NCBI GenBank assembly: GCA_030068145.1
Contig: JAPJBO010000092.1
Location: 248,001 to 312,000 of the forward strand
From: Diplonema papillatum
Lineage: Eukaryota > Euglenozoa > Diplonemea > Diplonemida > Diplonemidae
Length of the DNA: 64,000 nt
Direction: 5' to 3'
In this document: positions 41,585 to 52,665 of the stretch, piece after piece
Numbering within the stretch: position 1 is the stretch's first letter
How the letters are laid out: each line of letters opens with the position of its first letter
Program-made: the position numbers and the translations under genes
Notes under the pieces: model-generated
The model's input: only the letters and a program-made list of their open reading frames with translations
The model's database searches: none
What the model was told of the DNA's origin: nothing

Positions 41585-41690
41585 ACACGGCGAAGTCCAG
41601 CCTCAGAAGCTGGAATGAATGCGGGCATGCCCGAAACACACCCGAAAAGCGCTTTTTAACACAAGCTTCCGACGCTGGACTCCGCCGTGT
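41585..41690. mobile_element. 106-bp MITE-like hairpin element, copy 2
   Basis: The left arm ACACGGCGAAGTCCAGCCTC pairs imperfectly with the right arm ending GACGCTGGACTCCGCCGTGT. It shares its arms with 35771-35886 but the loop differs. Confidence 0.8.
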
Positions 41691-42420
41691 ACCTTGTTGG
41701 CAAGCAGCTAAGATATCCGGAATGTGGCGCAAGCCGCTTGGGGACACAAGCGTCGAGGTAAGTCTCCTGGAATGGGGTATCCACTGAGGCATTTCCTCGA
41801 CGAGCCATGGTGGTTAACTCCTTGCTAGCACGAGCCGCTCAGTTTGGGAATGCTGAGCTAATCGGCAGGTATCCCTCTGCTAAGGCTACATATCTCCCGG
41901 AGGCCGATAACCAGGCAAAGCTCGGCGAGAAGTGTCCGGGAGGCGCACAACATCGATACCAAGCGTGCGGCCGGACCGCACTTTAAGTAGAGCCTCGGTG
42001 GCGCGTCTTTCTTCGAGATTTTTGATGCCCCCTTGGGCGCCCACTTTTCAGGTAGCGCTCTCCGAACCAGGTCCTGGCACGTCGGAGGCAGTGTACGAAG
42101 GGCTTCGTGGCCGTGAGTAAAATGGGTTTTTTAAGGGTTAAAGTTCGCTTGAAATTCCGGAGTTTTAGGGTCTCCGTGTGACCGTTCATGAATGGGTTCT
42201 CTTGGAGCAAGAAAGGGCTATGTGGTTACGGGTTGTATATTTAGTGCACGCTTTCGTTATGGGTTATGGCTAGCCATGTCCGGGACTGTTTGTGACCGAC
42301 ACCAAGTACATTCTTTCGTGGAGTGTAGTCTTGGGCCCCCCACGTTCTACAAGTTGAGCAGGGGTTGCCTTGTAGCCCGTACCGGTCTGTTGTCCGCGTT
42401 TATATGGTACGATGCCAAAA
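41691..42420. other. Intergenic, nothing convincing
   Basis: No gene, RNA or structured repeat was recognised here. Confidence 0.4.
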
Positions 42421-43838
42421 CCCCCCCCCCCCCCTTTGCACTAATAAATTTTTTTTTGATGTCACCCTGTACTGGCCCTGAAACCCCACCTGTGTGGCCC
42501 AAAACGGTTTCCAAACGGTTTTTGGCGGGCTGAGTCGAGGTAAAGGGGTCTCTGAAGGCCCACGAATAGGCCCAGGTGGGCCCAGGTGGGCCCCGGAGCG
42601 GGCACTCAGTGCGAGGGGGGGTGCCCCCAAAATGGGGTCATTTTCAAAGCCTCGCCACTACTTAAGCTAGTCAACCCAGACTTCAAAACGACAAGATCGG
42701 CTGTGTTCCGCTGTAGATAGCCACCAGCGGGTCCTCTTGAAGCCGAAGAATGTTCTCAGGGGTCACCGATAGCCCTACTTGGCCACCCCGCCTGCAGCGC
42801 CTGCGGTGGGCAGGCACACCTTGTAAATAGAGTGGGTGCAGCAGGTGCACCCTGCCTAGAATCCGGCTTTACCAGCAATACTAATTAAGAATTAAGGTTG
42901 ACCCAGAAAAACGGAAACTAAGAGAGGAGAAAATGCCAAAGATCACGGGTCTGGAGTTCGTGGAGTGATCGGTGAGAGCAATGCAGAAGTTGTCGCCGTT
43001 TCATGAGGAAACGAGACGTGGTCAGTCCTTGCAGAGACGACTCGTAGCCAGCAGGACCTTTTGCGAAAAGGTCTCTGGTGAGGACCTGATCGGTTTCTTT
43101 CTCGCCCTAATGACAGAGGAGGAGAAGGTTGCCATCTGGATGCGCCTTTCTGGTAGGCTTTCAGAAGCCTTCAACAGCCTTGACGACGAGGCATCGTGAG
43201 CGGTTTGGACTGGGCACGTGCCCGGTACAGGGCTGTTGGAATGGTCGTGGGTGACAATCTCTGAAAGAACCGGGGAAAGGCTGCCGAGATTAGCGTTGGC
43301 GGGGGGCTCACAGTCGTCATCTTGGTTCTTTTTCCACCTTATATTCTGCGTTTTCCTTGTAAGCACTGTGTCTCAAAAGCGGGTGAAGCCGGATTCTAGG
43401 CAGGGTGCACTTGCATACCACACATTCTAAGCGTGTGCCTGCCCACTGCTGGCGCTGCACACATGGGGCTAACTGTGACCCCCGAGAGCATTCTTCGGCT
43501 TCAAGAGGACCCGCTGACGGCTGAACACAGCCGATCTTGTCGTTTTGAAGTCTGGGTTTCCCGCTGGAGGCCAGAAAGTGTTTGACTAGCTTGAGTAGTG
43601 GCGAGGCCCGAAAACGACCTCATTTTTGGGGGCTCCCCCTCGCGCTGAGTGCCCGCTCCGGGGCCCACCTGGGCCCACCTGGGCCCACCTGGGCCCATTC
43701 GTGGGCCTTCGGAGACCCCTTTACCTCGACTCAGCCCGTCAAAAACCGTTTGGGACTCGTTTTGGGCCACACAGATGGGGGTTCGGGGCCAATATGGGGT
43801 GATGCCAAAAAGGTTTTTATTAGTGCAAAGGGGGGGGG
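42421..43838. mobile_element. 1.4-kb element with about 450-bp inverted arms
   Basis: The left arm (42421-42873) and right arm (43381-43838) are inverted copies at roughly 80% identity by eye. Both outer ends carry a C/G run followed by TTTGCACTAATAAA, and both inner ends a CCTGCCTAGAATCCGGCTT block. Matching internal landmarks are the GGGCCCACCTGGGCCCACCT repeats and TCGTTTTGAAGTCTGGGTT. The 507-bp centre contains a small plus-strand ORF. Long arms with a short centre suit a non-autonomous foldback transposon. Confidence 0.85.
42981..43199 (+). CDS. Small ORF inside the long-arm inverted element
   Basis: From the ATG at 42981 the frame gives 72 residues, starting MQKLSPFHEETRRGQ and containing an amphipathic stretch (GEDLIGFFLALMTEEEKVAIW), ending in an acidic tail. 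No family was recognised. It is the only plus-strand ORF I consider, because it fills the unique centre of a mobile element. It may be a decayed fragment of a transposase or accessory protein, or may be non-coding. Confidence 0.3.
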   Translation: MQKLSPFHEETRRGQSLQRRLVASRTFCEKVSGEDLIGFFLALMTEEEKVAIWMRLSGRLSEAFNSLDDEAS

Positions 43839-44154
43839 GCAGCGCTCTTGTTAAGGATCAGCCACTTTGGCCGGATGGCCGGATAAACCAGACCCCCCCC
43901 CCCCCCCCCTCTACAGTGCAGTTGCCTTGGAGGCTGGGTGGTCAAATTCTCTAAGGTGAAATGGTCAAAACTCCCTGCCAAAAGTGGGCCCACAAAAATT
44001 TTCCAAAGTGTGGTATTTGGGGTATTTGGGGCAAAAAAAAAATTTTTTTTTTCTGACCGCCCACCGTGGTGACCCCTCCACAGTGAAAATAGCCTGAGGG
44101 GGGGGGGGGTCAGCCGGCTGATGGATGGATGGATGGTTCTTAACAAGATGCCTG
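43839..44154. mobile_element. Short TIR-type element, copy A
   Basis: It starts CAGCGCTCTTGTTAAGGATC and ends GGTTCTTAACAAGATGCC, with CTTGTTAAG and CTTAACAAG as terminal complements and GGATCAGCC/GGCTGATGG just inside. Core markers ACTTTGGCCGGATGGCCGGA and AAAGTGGGCCCACAAA also occur in copy B. The copy lies directly against the right arm of the 1.4-kb element. Confidence 0.75.
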
Positions 44155-44710
44155 GGGGGGGGGGGGGGGGGGGGGGGTTGGCATCGTCTCATATGTATTT
44201 TCTCGCAGTGTGGTGTTTGAGTTTCGCGACACTTGCGGTGCTGCACGTGGTGCGGGTTGGTTTGTTTTGGGTAGATTTGCAGGGTAAAACTGTTCGTTGC
44301 TCGCCACAGTTAAGGTTTTCATAAAAAATGCGCTTCTGTGCAACCTCAGCCAGTTGCTTCACCGACAATTCGACCCATCGCCCGCTCTCTCAGCTGATTA
44401 ATGCCCTTGGTCGACCCGGGCGATGGCTATACACATCGCTCTGTCTACCGGAGTCTTCAGACTAACTATATGGCTTCCGAGAGGCCTCGCCACTGATGCA
44501 ACGCTCCGAATTTTGCAGCATGCAGACAACTCCTCGTATTCAAGACTTTGGGATGTTAAAGTCACCGGGTGTCCTTCGGCGATAGGCGGCAGTCATTTTA
44601 AAAAATGACTTAGACGCACCGCGTTCGCGGTGTATATTCGCGTTGGCGGTGTATAGAATGGACGAAAGACTCATGCAAGCCATCCTTCATCCCGGTCCAC
44701 GGAAATAAAG
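44155..44710. other. Intergenic with G24 run
   Basis: A run of 24 G extends from 44154 to 44177. No gene is supported in the rest. Confidence 0.45.
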
Positions 44711-45711
44711 CCCCCCCCTCCCTCGTACTATTTAGGCAGTAGTGCTATTTAGGTAAATAGGACGAGTGTTGTTTTTTAAAAGTTTTAAGTGGTGCCCCCA
44801 GCCGCAACGACTTTTACGTTTTAGTTCCGGCTAAGAGCTCACGCTCGTCCCTTCCCCGTTTTCTCTTTGATGCAGGTGAAGGACAGGTGTCAGCATGCAG
44901 ATCCAGCACAGAGAGTGCGTCCAGGTCCATCATCACTGATTCGTCAAGGTTCACCACCTCTACTGCACCAGCAATGCGAGAGCTGCTGCGAGCAGTGTGT
45001 GTGTTTAGTCCGAAAGTTAGTCCATTAGACAGTTGGGCATGTGTCACTTAGAGTGGGCTTCACTTAGAAGAATTAGAAAACCGGAAGATTTCAGCGGAAA
45101 CCCAGAAAGCTAACCTTTAGTGACACTGAACCAAGAAAGTTGAAGTATGGCTAAAGATAAAGCGGTGTCGCCTGAGGGGGTAATCTCAGGGCCGCCCACG
45201 TGATAAGCCGTTAAGCAGCGGCTGCCGGCTTATCCCGTGACACCTTTTATATGTACGTTATTGAAAGAGTAGCGTTGGCACTCTTACAGGTTCGTTCCCT
45301 CGTAGCTCGCCGGGAACGGGCACTCCAGTGAAACTGGGTATGTTACCGTTTCAGGTTTGGATTTTGGGAGCATTGCCTCATGTGAATTCTGAGACCAATT
45401 TCTCCCACGAATGGTGAACCAGCTTTGGTGACCGCTGTTCCGCAGTGGATACATCGATATGTTTCCCGACTTGCGGATCGTGCTCGGTCATTGGAAGGGG
45501 CGCGGACAGTCGACGAGTGGTCTGGTTGAGATGAGGAAGCTCCTCGTTCGGCTGTGGATGTGGTATGACTGGACGTGGTTGTGGTTGCGGATGCGGGTTC
45601 AGTGTCACTTAGAGTGAGACCTAGTACGAGTCACTCTGAAACTTTGGGGGGTGTACTTTTAGCTGTTTCAGGAAATATCTGATGATTTCACCTAAATAGT
45701 ACGAGGGGGGG
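44711..45711. mobile_element. 1-kb non-autonomous TIR element
   Basis: The ends CCTCCCTCGTACTATTTAGG (left) and CCTAAATAGTACGAGGGGGG (right) form TIRs of about 20-25 bp. GTGTCACTTAGAGTG occurs twice inside (about 45044 and 45601). A minus-strand frame at 44814-45047 (basic-acidic, KRKRGRDER) may be a captured gene scrap. No transposase was seen. Confidence 0.75.
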
Positions 45712-45800
45712 AAAACTCAGTTTAATGTTTAGGCAGGGTTCTCGTAGGCATGTTTGATGCTAGCATCAAGTCGAAGAAAGTGTAAAATAAAATAGGAAAG
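45712..45800 (+). repeat. Palindrome-bearing dispersed repeat, copy
   Basis: GAAAACTCAGTTTAATGTTT, AGGCAGGG, then the perfect core TTGATGCTAGCATCAA (45754-45769) and AGTGTAAAATAAAATAGG. It starts directly at the right end of the 1-kb TIR element, so one may have inserted next to the other. Confidence 0.8.
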
Positions 45801-46218
45801 GGGGGGGGGGGAATGTTTCTTGGGTTTGAAGAGCGCGTGGTGTTTGCACCACTGAGGCCAGGTTATTTAACCGCGGATTTAGTGAAGGATTGTTCAGGAA
45901 ACGGTCGCGAGCGAAACCCGACCAGGTAACGACCATTTCACTGTCTTCTTTGTTTTGTGATGCGAACATCACGAGGTGCTGTCCGAAGACACCGCCCACG
46001 TGAGCACTGTTAAGCAGCGGTTGCCAGATACTCCCGTAGCACCTATTCACGGGTTTGCAGGGGTAAAAAGGAAGCCCGGGTTGGGGAGGGTGGTGAGTTT
46101 GGTGCGTAGTATTCTTCTTTTTTTGTTCTTTCTCGGTTCTGGTGGTGCTGCTCCTTCCTTCTCGTCCTGTGTTGGGTTACGACTTTTTTTGTTCTTTATC
46201 GGTTCTGTAGAGGGGGGG

Positions 46219-46910
46219 GCGCAGCGCTCTTATTAAGGATCAGCCACTTTGGCCGGATGGCCGGATAAACCAGACCCCCCCCCCCCCCCCCCCCCCCCTC
46301 TACAGTGCAGTTGCCTTGGAGGCTGGGTGGTCAAATTCTCCAAGGTGAAATGGTCAAAATTCCCTGCCAAAAGTGGGCCCACAAAATTTTTCCAGAGTGT
46401 GGTATTTGGGGTATTTGGGCCACCGTCAGGGATTTATAAGGGGATTTCGGCCTAGAGCAATAGTCCATGTAGATGGACGGGTACCCGTCTTTTGCACCGG
46501 GGTGCCGAGCACGTGTTTGTCGACCCCCCAGACCCCCCCCCCCAGTGGTGGTCCAGCCTGTCCAGCCACCCCAGCCAGCCCTGCAAAGTCGTTGAGGGCC
46601 CGAAAATTAGTGCCACCACTGTCCTCCACTGTGGATCACTATGCACCACCATGCGCTATCGTGTCACTGTGCACACCGCACTGCTGTGGTAGCCTACCCA
46701 CACCCGCCAGCCCGTGGGTATTTTTTTTTTTTTTTTTTTTTGAGGATGGACGGGTGACCCGCCCATCTAGACCGGCGTATAAATCCCTGCCCACCGTGGT
46801 GACCACCTTAGAGTGTGACAGGTAGTGTCTCCCCCTCCACAGTGAAAATAGCCTGAGGGGGGGGGGGGGTCAGCCGGCTGATGGATGAATGGTTCTTAAC
46901 AAGATGCCTG
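46219..46910. mobile_element. Short TIR-type element, copy B (longer)
   Basis: Ends match copy A at 43839-44154 (CAGCGCTCTTATTAAGGATC and GGTTCTTAACAAGATGCC). The middle carries about 390 bp absent from A (about 46420-46810), including a poly-C run and a T22 run at about 46721. Copy A could be an internally deleted derivative. Confidence 0.75.
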
Positions 46911-49900
46911 GGGGGGCGCTAGCAGGCCCTTATGGTTGGGCCCAGAAGGGACGAATCCTGATGACCAGGCCACGTCCTTTTTCGCCAATCCGCGCACCCG
47001 TCGAGGGATCCCGCCTCGGAACACTCAGGCGGGAGTTTGCTTGCTGCGCAGCACGAAATAGCGCAATGCTAGACTGTTTCGTGTACTAATCCGGCGGGAA
47101 ACTTCTAAACAGGAGTACCCGGGCAAGACTGTTGCTCGTCCGACGTAAGAAGGAAACTACCAAACAATAAATAAACCATCCATACAACCTACTGTCGTCG
47201 TCGCGCTGCTCACTGCTTCAGGATGCCACGCAGGAGGGTTGATTGGGAGGTTTGCGATGTCCAAGAGAAAGTGCGTGGTGTTGTTTTACTCTTCGAAGAA
47301 ACCCATCGGCTGCACAGAACAAACGAGTATAGAATAGTTCGCGGGCTTCTGCGCGGCAGCCGCCACAAGCTGCACAGGTTATGTGTATCAAACCAACCCG
47401 ATACGAGACACCGCAGCGGCTTTTCAGTTCTAAGTTTAAAGTTGCTTGAATGTTCCTGGCTTGCTCTTGCGCGCGGCACTTGTTGGTGTGGGTCGTATTT
47501 GTGAGTACCTACCCTGTCGGTCGGCCACATATTCGCGAGCTCTACCCACCATATGAGACTTCCATTTGTGCCGAGGTGGGGACGGTCCGTTCGCGAGGCA
47601 AACGTGCGAATCCAGTGCAACTGGCCCTACCCCGCGACGTTCTGGTGATTCTCAAGATGAGGTGACCACGTGGATTCGAACCCACTTTGTCTGGTGATTC
47701 TCAAGCCACGTGGATTCGAACCCACTTTGGCTTTGCCCACTTTTTTGGAGTCCACTTCGACGCTGTCCTACTTTTTTCATCACATGCACGTTTTTAAAAA
47801 AGCTCACATCTATGACATACGTCCGTCAATTTTGTGCGATAAAGGCGATTGATTGAAAAGGTGTGGGAGGGTCGGCTGTCGACAACGTCGGTGCTGTGGG
47901 ATCCCCTTGGACACTGTATTAGTGGGTCGCAGAGGTGAACATCACTCGTTCTCCGTCCATGCCGCCCAGCTTGAACTGCTGTCGTGGGAGTAATCAGCAA
48001 GCCCGGCAGCAAATCAGGACGGGCACGGACTTCTGAGTGCTGTGGTAGGCAAGGTTTCACGTTCATATAAACGGGGACAGGAGCATCTGCCCTTCGTCCT
48101 GCTCATGCTGAACAGCTAGTCTGTGGCGCTACGGAAGCTCGGCGGGGTTTTGTCATATTTGTAACAACGACGACCAAGCACCTGCTTGGAAACACTCGAG
48201 GAGGCAACCGTTGCGAAGTTCAAGAGGAGCGGCTGCACCCGCGACGAACGTAGAAGATTGTGCAAGTGTGGGCATCAACGTCCAACGAGGCCCCTTGGGA
48301 GGTGTGTTACCACCAGGGGCTGTTGTTTTACACTTGTTGAGAGGCGACTCTTCGAACTTCTTTTTATTGTGTGTGGCGGCCTGGCTACAAAATGCCTGAC
48401 TGCGCTGACTAAAAGCGCAGTCGGCTGGCAAGCCAGCCGACTGAGAAAACATCCTAACGAACCGAGCGGTCAGCTGCTTGCCAAGAACCGAAGCTCAAAC
48501 GTCGAACTGACTCCGAACGGCTCGCAAAACAAGGGGACTTTTGAAAAACGTAGATCATAGGACTTGGTGTGTAAAGGAAGGCGCTTGATGATTACTGCCA
48601 ACCGCGTGTGACGACGGCGACGGGAGCGTGCTGCATGTGTGTTGTGTTTGCCGTATGTCCTGTGTGCCTGTCATGTGCTGTGAACTTGCTGTTGCGCGTG
48701 TTGCGCTTGCGTTGAATTCTCAGTGGCGTGTCCAACACTGGCGACAGTCGCACCTCAGGACCAGAGCCCCTGTGAGAACGATGTCTGCAACTCGCTACGG
48801 GTGGCGTCACTCACCTGCACCTTCCTCGTGAAACAGCCTTGCCAGCTGAGTCACTCCAGTACTGCTGTTCCTGTGCGCGTGAATATGGTCTGTTGGGTGC
48901 GGTGTAACGAGTTTGGTAAATATATACTGCGTGGGTAGCGAAAAGTGTTCCGCCTTGTTTGTACGTTTTGTTGAGTGTCTGTATGATTGAATTGAGCGTG
49001 TAAATGCGCGTGGGTGTTTTGAGAGGGGGATCCGACTGTTGTGTCACACGATGTGCTCCTGCACCAGGTGGGGTTGACGGTGCGGTCAAAATGTCGTGTG
49101 TACACCCGCAAATCCAGCGTGAAATACAGTGGACATCCGCATATACAAAAATTCCGGGTGTTGCTCTGGTTTTCACGCTGAGATTGCGGGCAGGGCACAC
49201 TGGATTTGTGGGTGTGTCGCACCCGCATGATGGACCGCAGTTTAATTCCCCCACCTGGTGCTGGAGCACACCGTGCAGACTAATCCATCCGGGGTGGCTG
49301 GCTCCTCCTAGTTAGGGGTTCTTCTTGTGTTGGAAGCAGTTAGGATATGTAAGCCTCTATTTATTGTTTTGCACATGGGGAAGCAGGGACCCCTCTGCAG
49401 ACTACTTTCATGCCATTGACTCACGAAATATGCAGTGTTCGAGATGAGAACGGAGGCAGCTGTTCGCAGCTCGTCTACGAAGTCACGGACGGCAAGCCCG
49501 TCTTTAGATGAAGGCCCCTACAACTGCTGTTTGGGGTGGGGTTGGCCAACTATCCTTTCTGGTTCCGTCGTATATAGGCAAACAAACGCGCATTGGAGAA
49601 AAAATAAAGCGTGGTGGAATTGCTCGTGAAGGTGGTGGGAAGAACTGCGATCTGCAGTCTGACTCTGCGGTCAGGCTCGCGGTCGCTTGGTTCTTCGCAT
49701 TGGTTGGTCTTTCGTTCACACGTTCCTGGGGTGGCCGCTACCACTCTTGGACAGGAAGAAGAACTGCGTAGTTTGGTTGTATTTTTGCTTCGTTATGGTC
49801 GGAGCGGTGCGCGGCCAACTGACGCCTGCCTCGGGAACAGCTTCCTCGGGTGACTTCTTTTGTTTCAAAAAAAAAAGAAGAAAAAAAAAATACAGGCGGT

Positions 49901-51489
49901 AAAGTTCCTGCTGCAGATTTCGGAGATGATCTTCAAAGTACCGTCCTGCCGGCGCAAAAAGTGTAGAAAACGAGTGCAAAAAAAACAGGTGTATGACAAC
50001 AAAACCACAAACCCCAAATGGAATCACATGTGTACATTTCCTGCCAGCAAAATCACATCGGCCACCCCATTCCTTTCAGTTTTTTTTGTTGTGGGCTCTG
50101 TCGAGTACAGCGTTGAAGGAGATACGCTCACTCTTGATTTGGTTGGAAGAGTGATGGTGGCGGTGCAACCCAACTTGGAGCGTGAATCAAGCAAGGGTAT
50201 GCCTCCGGTAATAACGTGACGGATTCCCGACCGGGCAATATAGTATTCTAAGATCGGGGCAAGGGCGCTCCAGCGAGGGGGAAATCGATCTTAGTTTGGT
50301 GCTTGGGCAGATGCCTCTAATGGGTAATGGGAGAGGGCGTGTCTAGACCATCTAGGTTACACCGAATGAAGGGAGCCCCAAAATACTTTTGGCCGAGGTG
50401 TGGTGGGCCCACGGGGACGCCTTTTGACAGGTTGACAGACGGAAGTGGCGCATGCGAAGGCTTCAGGTACCATCAGTACAATGACGAGCCCGCGTTCTTG
50501 AAAGATGCTGGAGCAGAATGTCTGTCCCGTGTCACTCGTGCTGTGATGCAGCGACGGAAGTGGTTAAACCGAGAAGGCTCAGAGCCCCATTCCCAAACCC
50601 GCGAGTCTGTATTAACTATTTTCTTAGCGATCAGGTGTCAGTAAGGTTCCATCAGCGTGTGTTCGGGGGAGCGTCGTTGGCTGGACCACGAACTACGCCA
50701 ATCCTGCCGCCCCTGGTGGTGGTGCCTTGGAACATGGTGAGCCTTGTGAAGAGACGCCTTCGAAAGAAATCCCGGACCCGACACGTGTACAGCCCTGTGT
50801 GTGTGTGTGTTTTCTTGTGCTCTGTCTTCACGGAGGGGGTGCTCGATTTCCAGCTCGGAAGTAAGATGATTCCAAGTGAGTTCTCTCGCAGACGAGTGGT
50901 CACCCGTAGACTTGAAACCCACAGATCCCTAAGCGAACTTACACGCCAAACTAAGTTTTCCCGCCTTTTCACCCTTTTCCTTCGCGACTCTCCTTCGCGG
51001 GATTCCGAGGTCGTGGGTTGTACATCTGCGAACCTTTTACGTATTCTCGTGGAACAGGGAAGCAATGCGTATCGAAAGGGACACAGATGACTAATTCAAC
51101 ACTTGTATGTTCCTCTCTGTGCTTGTACGCTGTTTGTGCGCAGCCAGTGGCGACATGCAACATGCAGCAAAAATGACACAGCGTTTTTTTTGAAACCTCG
51201 TAAAACCCTCGCAAAGTTTTGTGGTATTGCGCAAAAAGATCGCCGAAATCGGCGAAATAATGGCCCGGAGGCGACAAAGCACAGCAGATTGCTGCGTACT
51301 TAAAACGGGGGTCAGTCGTAAAGGCTCGTTTAACACGTATACTAGTGTACGCATGGTATCTGCGAAAGTGGCAGTACGTGTGCGTGTGAGTGTGTGTCTA
51401 TTGCCGTCATTTCGAGAGGTCTTGCGTTGCCCCCGGGCACTTTCGTTTTACTATTTCTCGAAACCGAAAGTGGTTTGGATTCCGGTTCA
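46911..51489. other. Gene-poor tract with tRNA-like and repeat remnants
   Basis: A duplicated block GTGGATTCGAACCCACTTTG (about 47672 and 47710) carries an inverted B box; a related GTGGATTTGGATCCACTCC lies at about 37900. A palindrome-family 5' fragment lies at about 50278-50325 (GATCTTAGTTTGGTGCTTGG). Several open frames have no motifs. No gene is supported. Confidence 0.45.
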
Positions 51490-52665
51490 TCAGGCCGCAA
51501 AACAGACCCTGCGCAAAAGCAAGTGAAGCGTTTGGAATACATACCCTTCGGAAATCGACTTCTGATAACCATGCCATTGGAAATGCGAGTTGGGATAAAC
51601 ATGCCATTTGGAATCCGACGTCTGATAACCAAGTTGGAACGACACCTCTCGGTTTACAATCAGGGTCCCGCGAATGCCGTTGGAGTGGGCATAAATGTCC
51701 CTCCCCAGATCACGGCACGAGATGAAGCCGTAGTGTAGGTGCATTACCCAATTTTTCACAGTGCCCGAAAACCGCATTGGTGCTTGGTTGATTCCCGCTG
51801 TCGGGAGAGAATGTTGGGAGGGAGGAATGAGAGGGTAGAAGGCAGGAGCCTCGAGGGCACGCCCAGGGAGGGGTAGAGAAGATGACGGTGGGATGGGAAG
51901 GTTGGAACGGTGTGTGCGGGGTGCGTGAGATCGACGGGGCGATGTGGCAGGGGTTGCCTTGTGTCTCGCTGTTGGTTGCGAGGACACAGCAACCGCAGGC
52001 GATGGAAGATGCGAAGCATTGTTCGACGCCTCGCTGAGCCTTCCTTTACCCCGCCCAGCCCACGATGCTCCGCGCTTCGGTAATCCACCCGATTGCGGCT
52101 GCGGCTGAAGGTATGGCGCGTAAGGAACCGTTTCAGCTTCCTCCCATTGACGCCACCAACCTCCGCCTTTTGGGCGATGCGGTGCTGGCGAGGGCAACGC
52201 CGAAGGCGGAAACGTCTTCGCATCCCAGGGGTACAACGGCGCCGGCCTGATGACACCTGGGCCGGTAGCGCCAAACGCGTACGGGACACCATCTCGGTGA
52301 CGTAAGCAGAAGGATATCGTGCTGCCAACTTCTAGCTTGTGGATACCTTCATTGTCGCTCGCGTAGCAGTAGACGACACCAGCTGCACTCTCTATGAGGC
52401 CGCGTCCTTGGTCCGGCAACCACTGCCGCACCAAGCCTACCAGTATCTGCGGCACCAGATCTACGACGCGCACGTCGAAAGCGCGGAACACTTCGTCCGT
52501 CGTGCCTTCGCCTTGCACCGCAAGCGTCACCTGCACCCAGCTGCCTTCCCTGACTGTGTGGCCAGGTCTCACGTCGTCCTTGCTGAAGAACAGCCGCAGA
52601 TTCGCAACTACGATTTGGCCGAATGACCCATCCCAACTAGCAACCCTTCCTTCCACCTCCGTCAT
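51490..52665 (-). CDS. Protein with three cold-shock-domain-like segments
   Basis: The frame encodes 391 residues. Residues about 1-65 (GRVASWDGSFGQIVV, RLFFSKDDV, VREGSWVQVTL) and 75-125 (GLVRQWLPDQGRGLIES) read like diverged cold-shock (OB-fold) domains. Residues about 298-345 are a clearer one (GTVKNWVMHLHYGFISCRDL, then DIYAHSNGI). Such domains bind single-stranded RNA or DNA; a role in mRNA regulation is likely, since gene control in euglenozoans is largely post-transcriptional. The middle 130-290 is Pro/Ser/Arg-rich. After about 345 the sequence is encoded by imperfect 30-bp repeats (about 51540-51640) and looks unlike a normal domain end, so the C-terminus may be altered. The ATG at 52663-52665 lies 1 nt after CGTAG. 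Confidence 0.75.
   Translation of the reverse strand: MTEVEGRVASWDGSFGQIVVANLRLFFSKDDVRPGHTVREGSWVQVTLAVQGEGTTDEVFRAFDVRVVDLVPQILVGLVRQWLPDQGRGLIESAAGVVYCYASDNEGIHKLEVGSTISFCLRHRDGVPYAFGATGPGVIRPAPLYPWDAKTFPPSALPSPAPHRPKGGGWWRQWEEAETVPYAPYLQPQPQSGGLPKRGASWAGRGKGRLSEASNNASHLPSPAVAVSSQPTARHKATPATSPRRSHAPRTHRSNLPIPPSSSLPLPGRALEAPAFYPLIPPSQHSLPTAGINQAPMRFSGTVKNWVMHLHYGFISCRDLGRDIYAHSNGIRGTLIVNREVSFQLGYQTSDSKWHVYPNSHFQWHGYQKSISEGYVFQTLHLLLRRVCFAA
51540..51640. repeat. Imperfect 30-bp tandem repeat in a gene's 3' end
   Basis: Units around GACTTCTGATAACCATGCCA, GTTGGGATAAACATGCCATT and GACGTCTGATAACC alternate about every 30 bp. They encode the odd C-terminal residues of the cold-shock protein. Confidence 0.6.
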
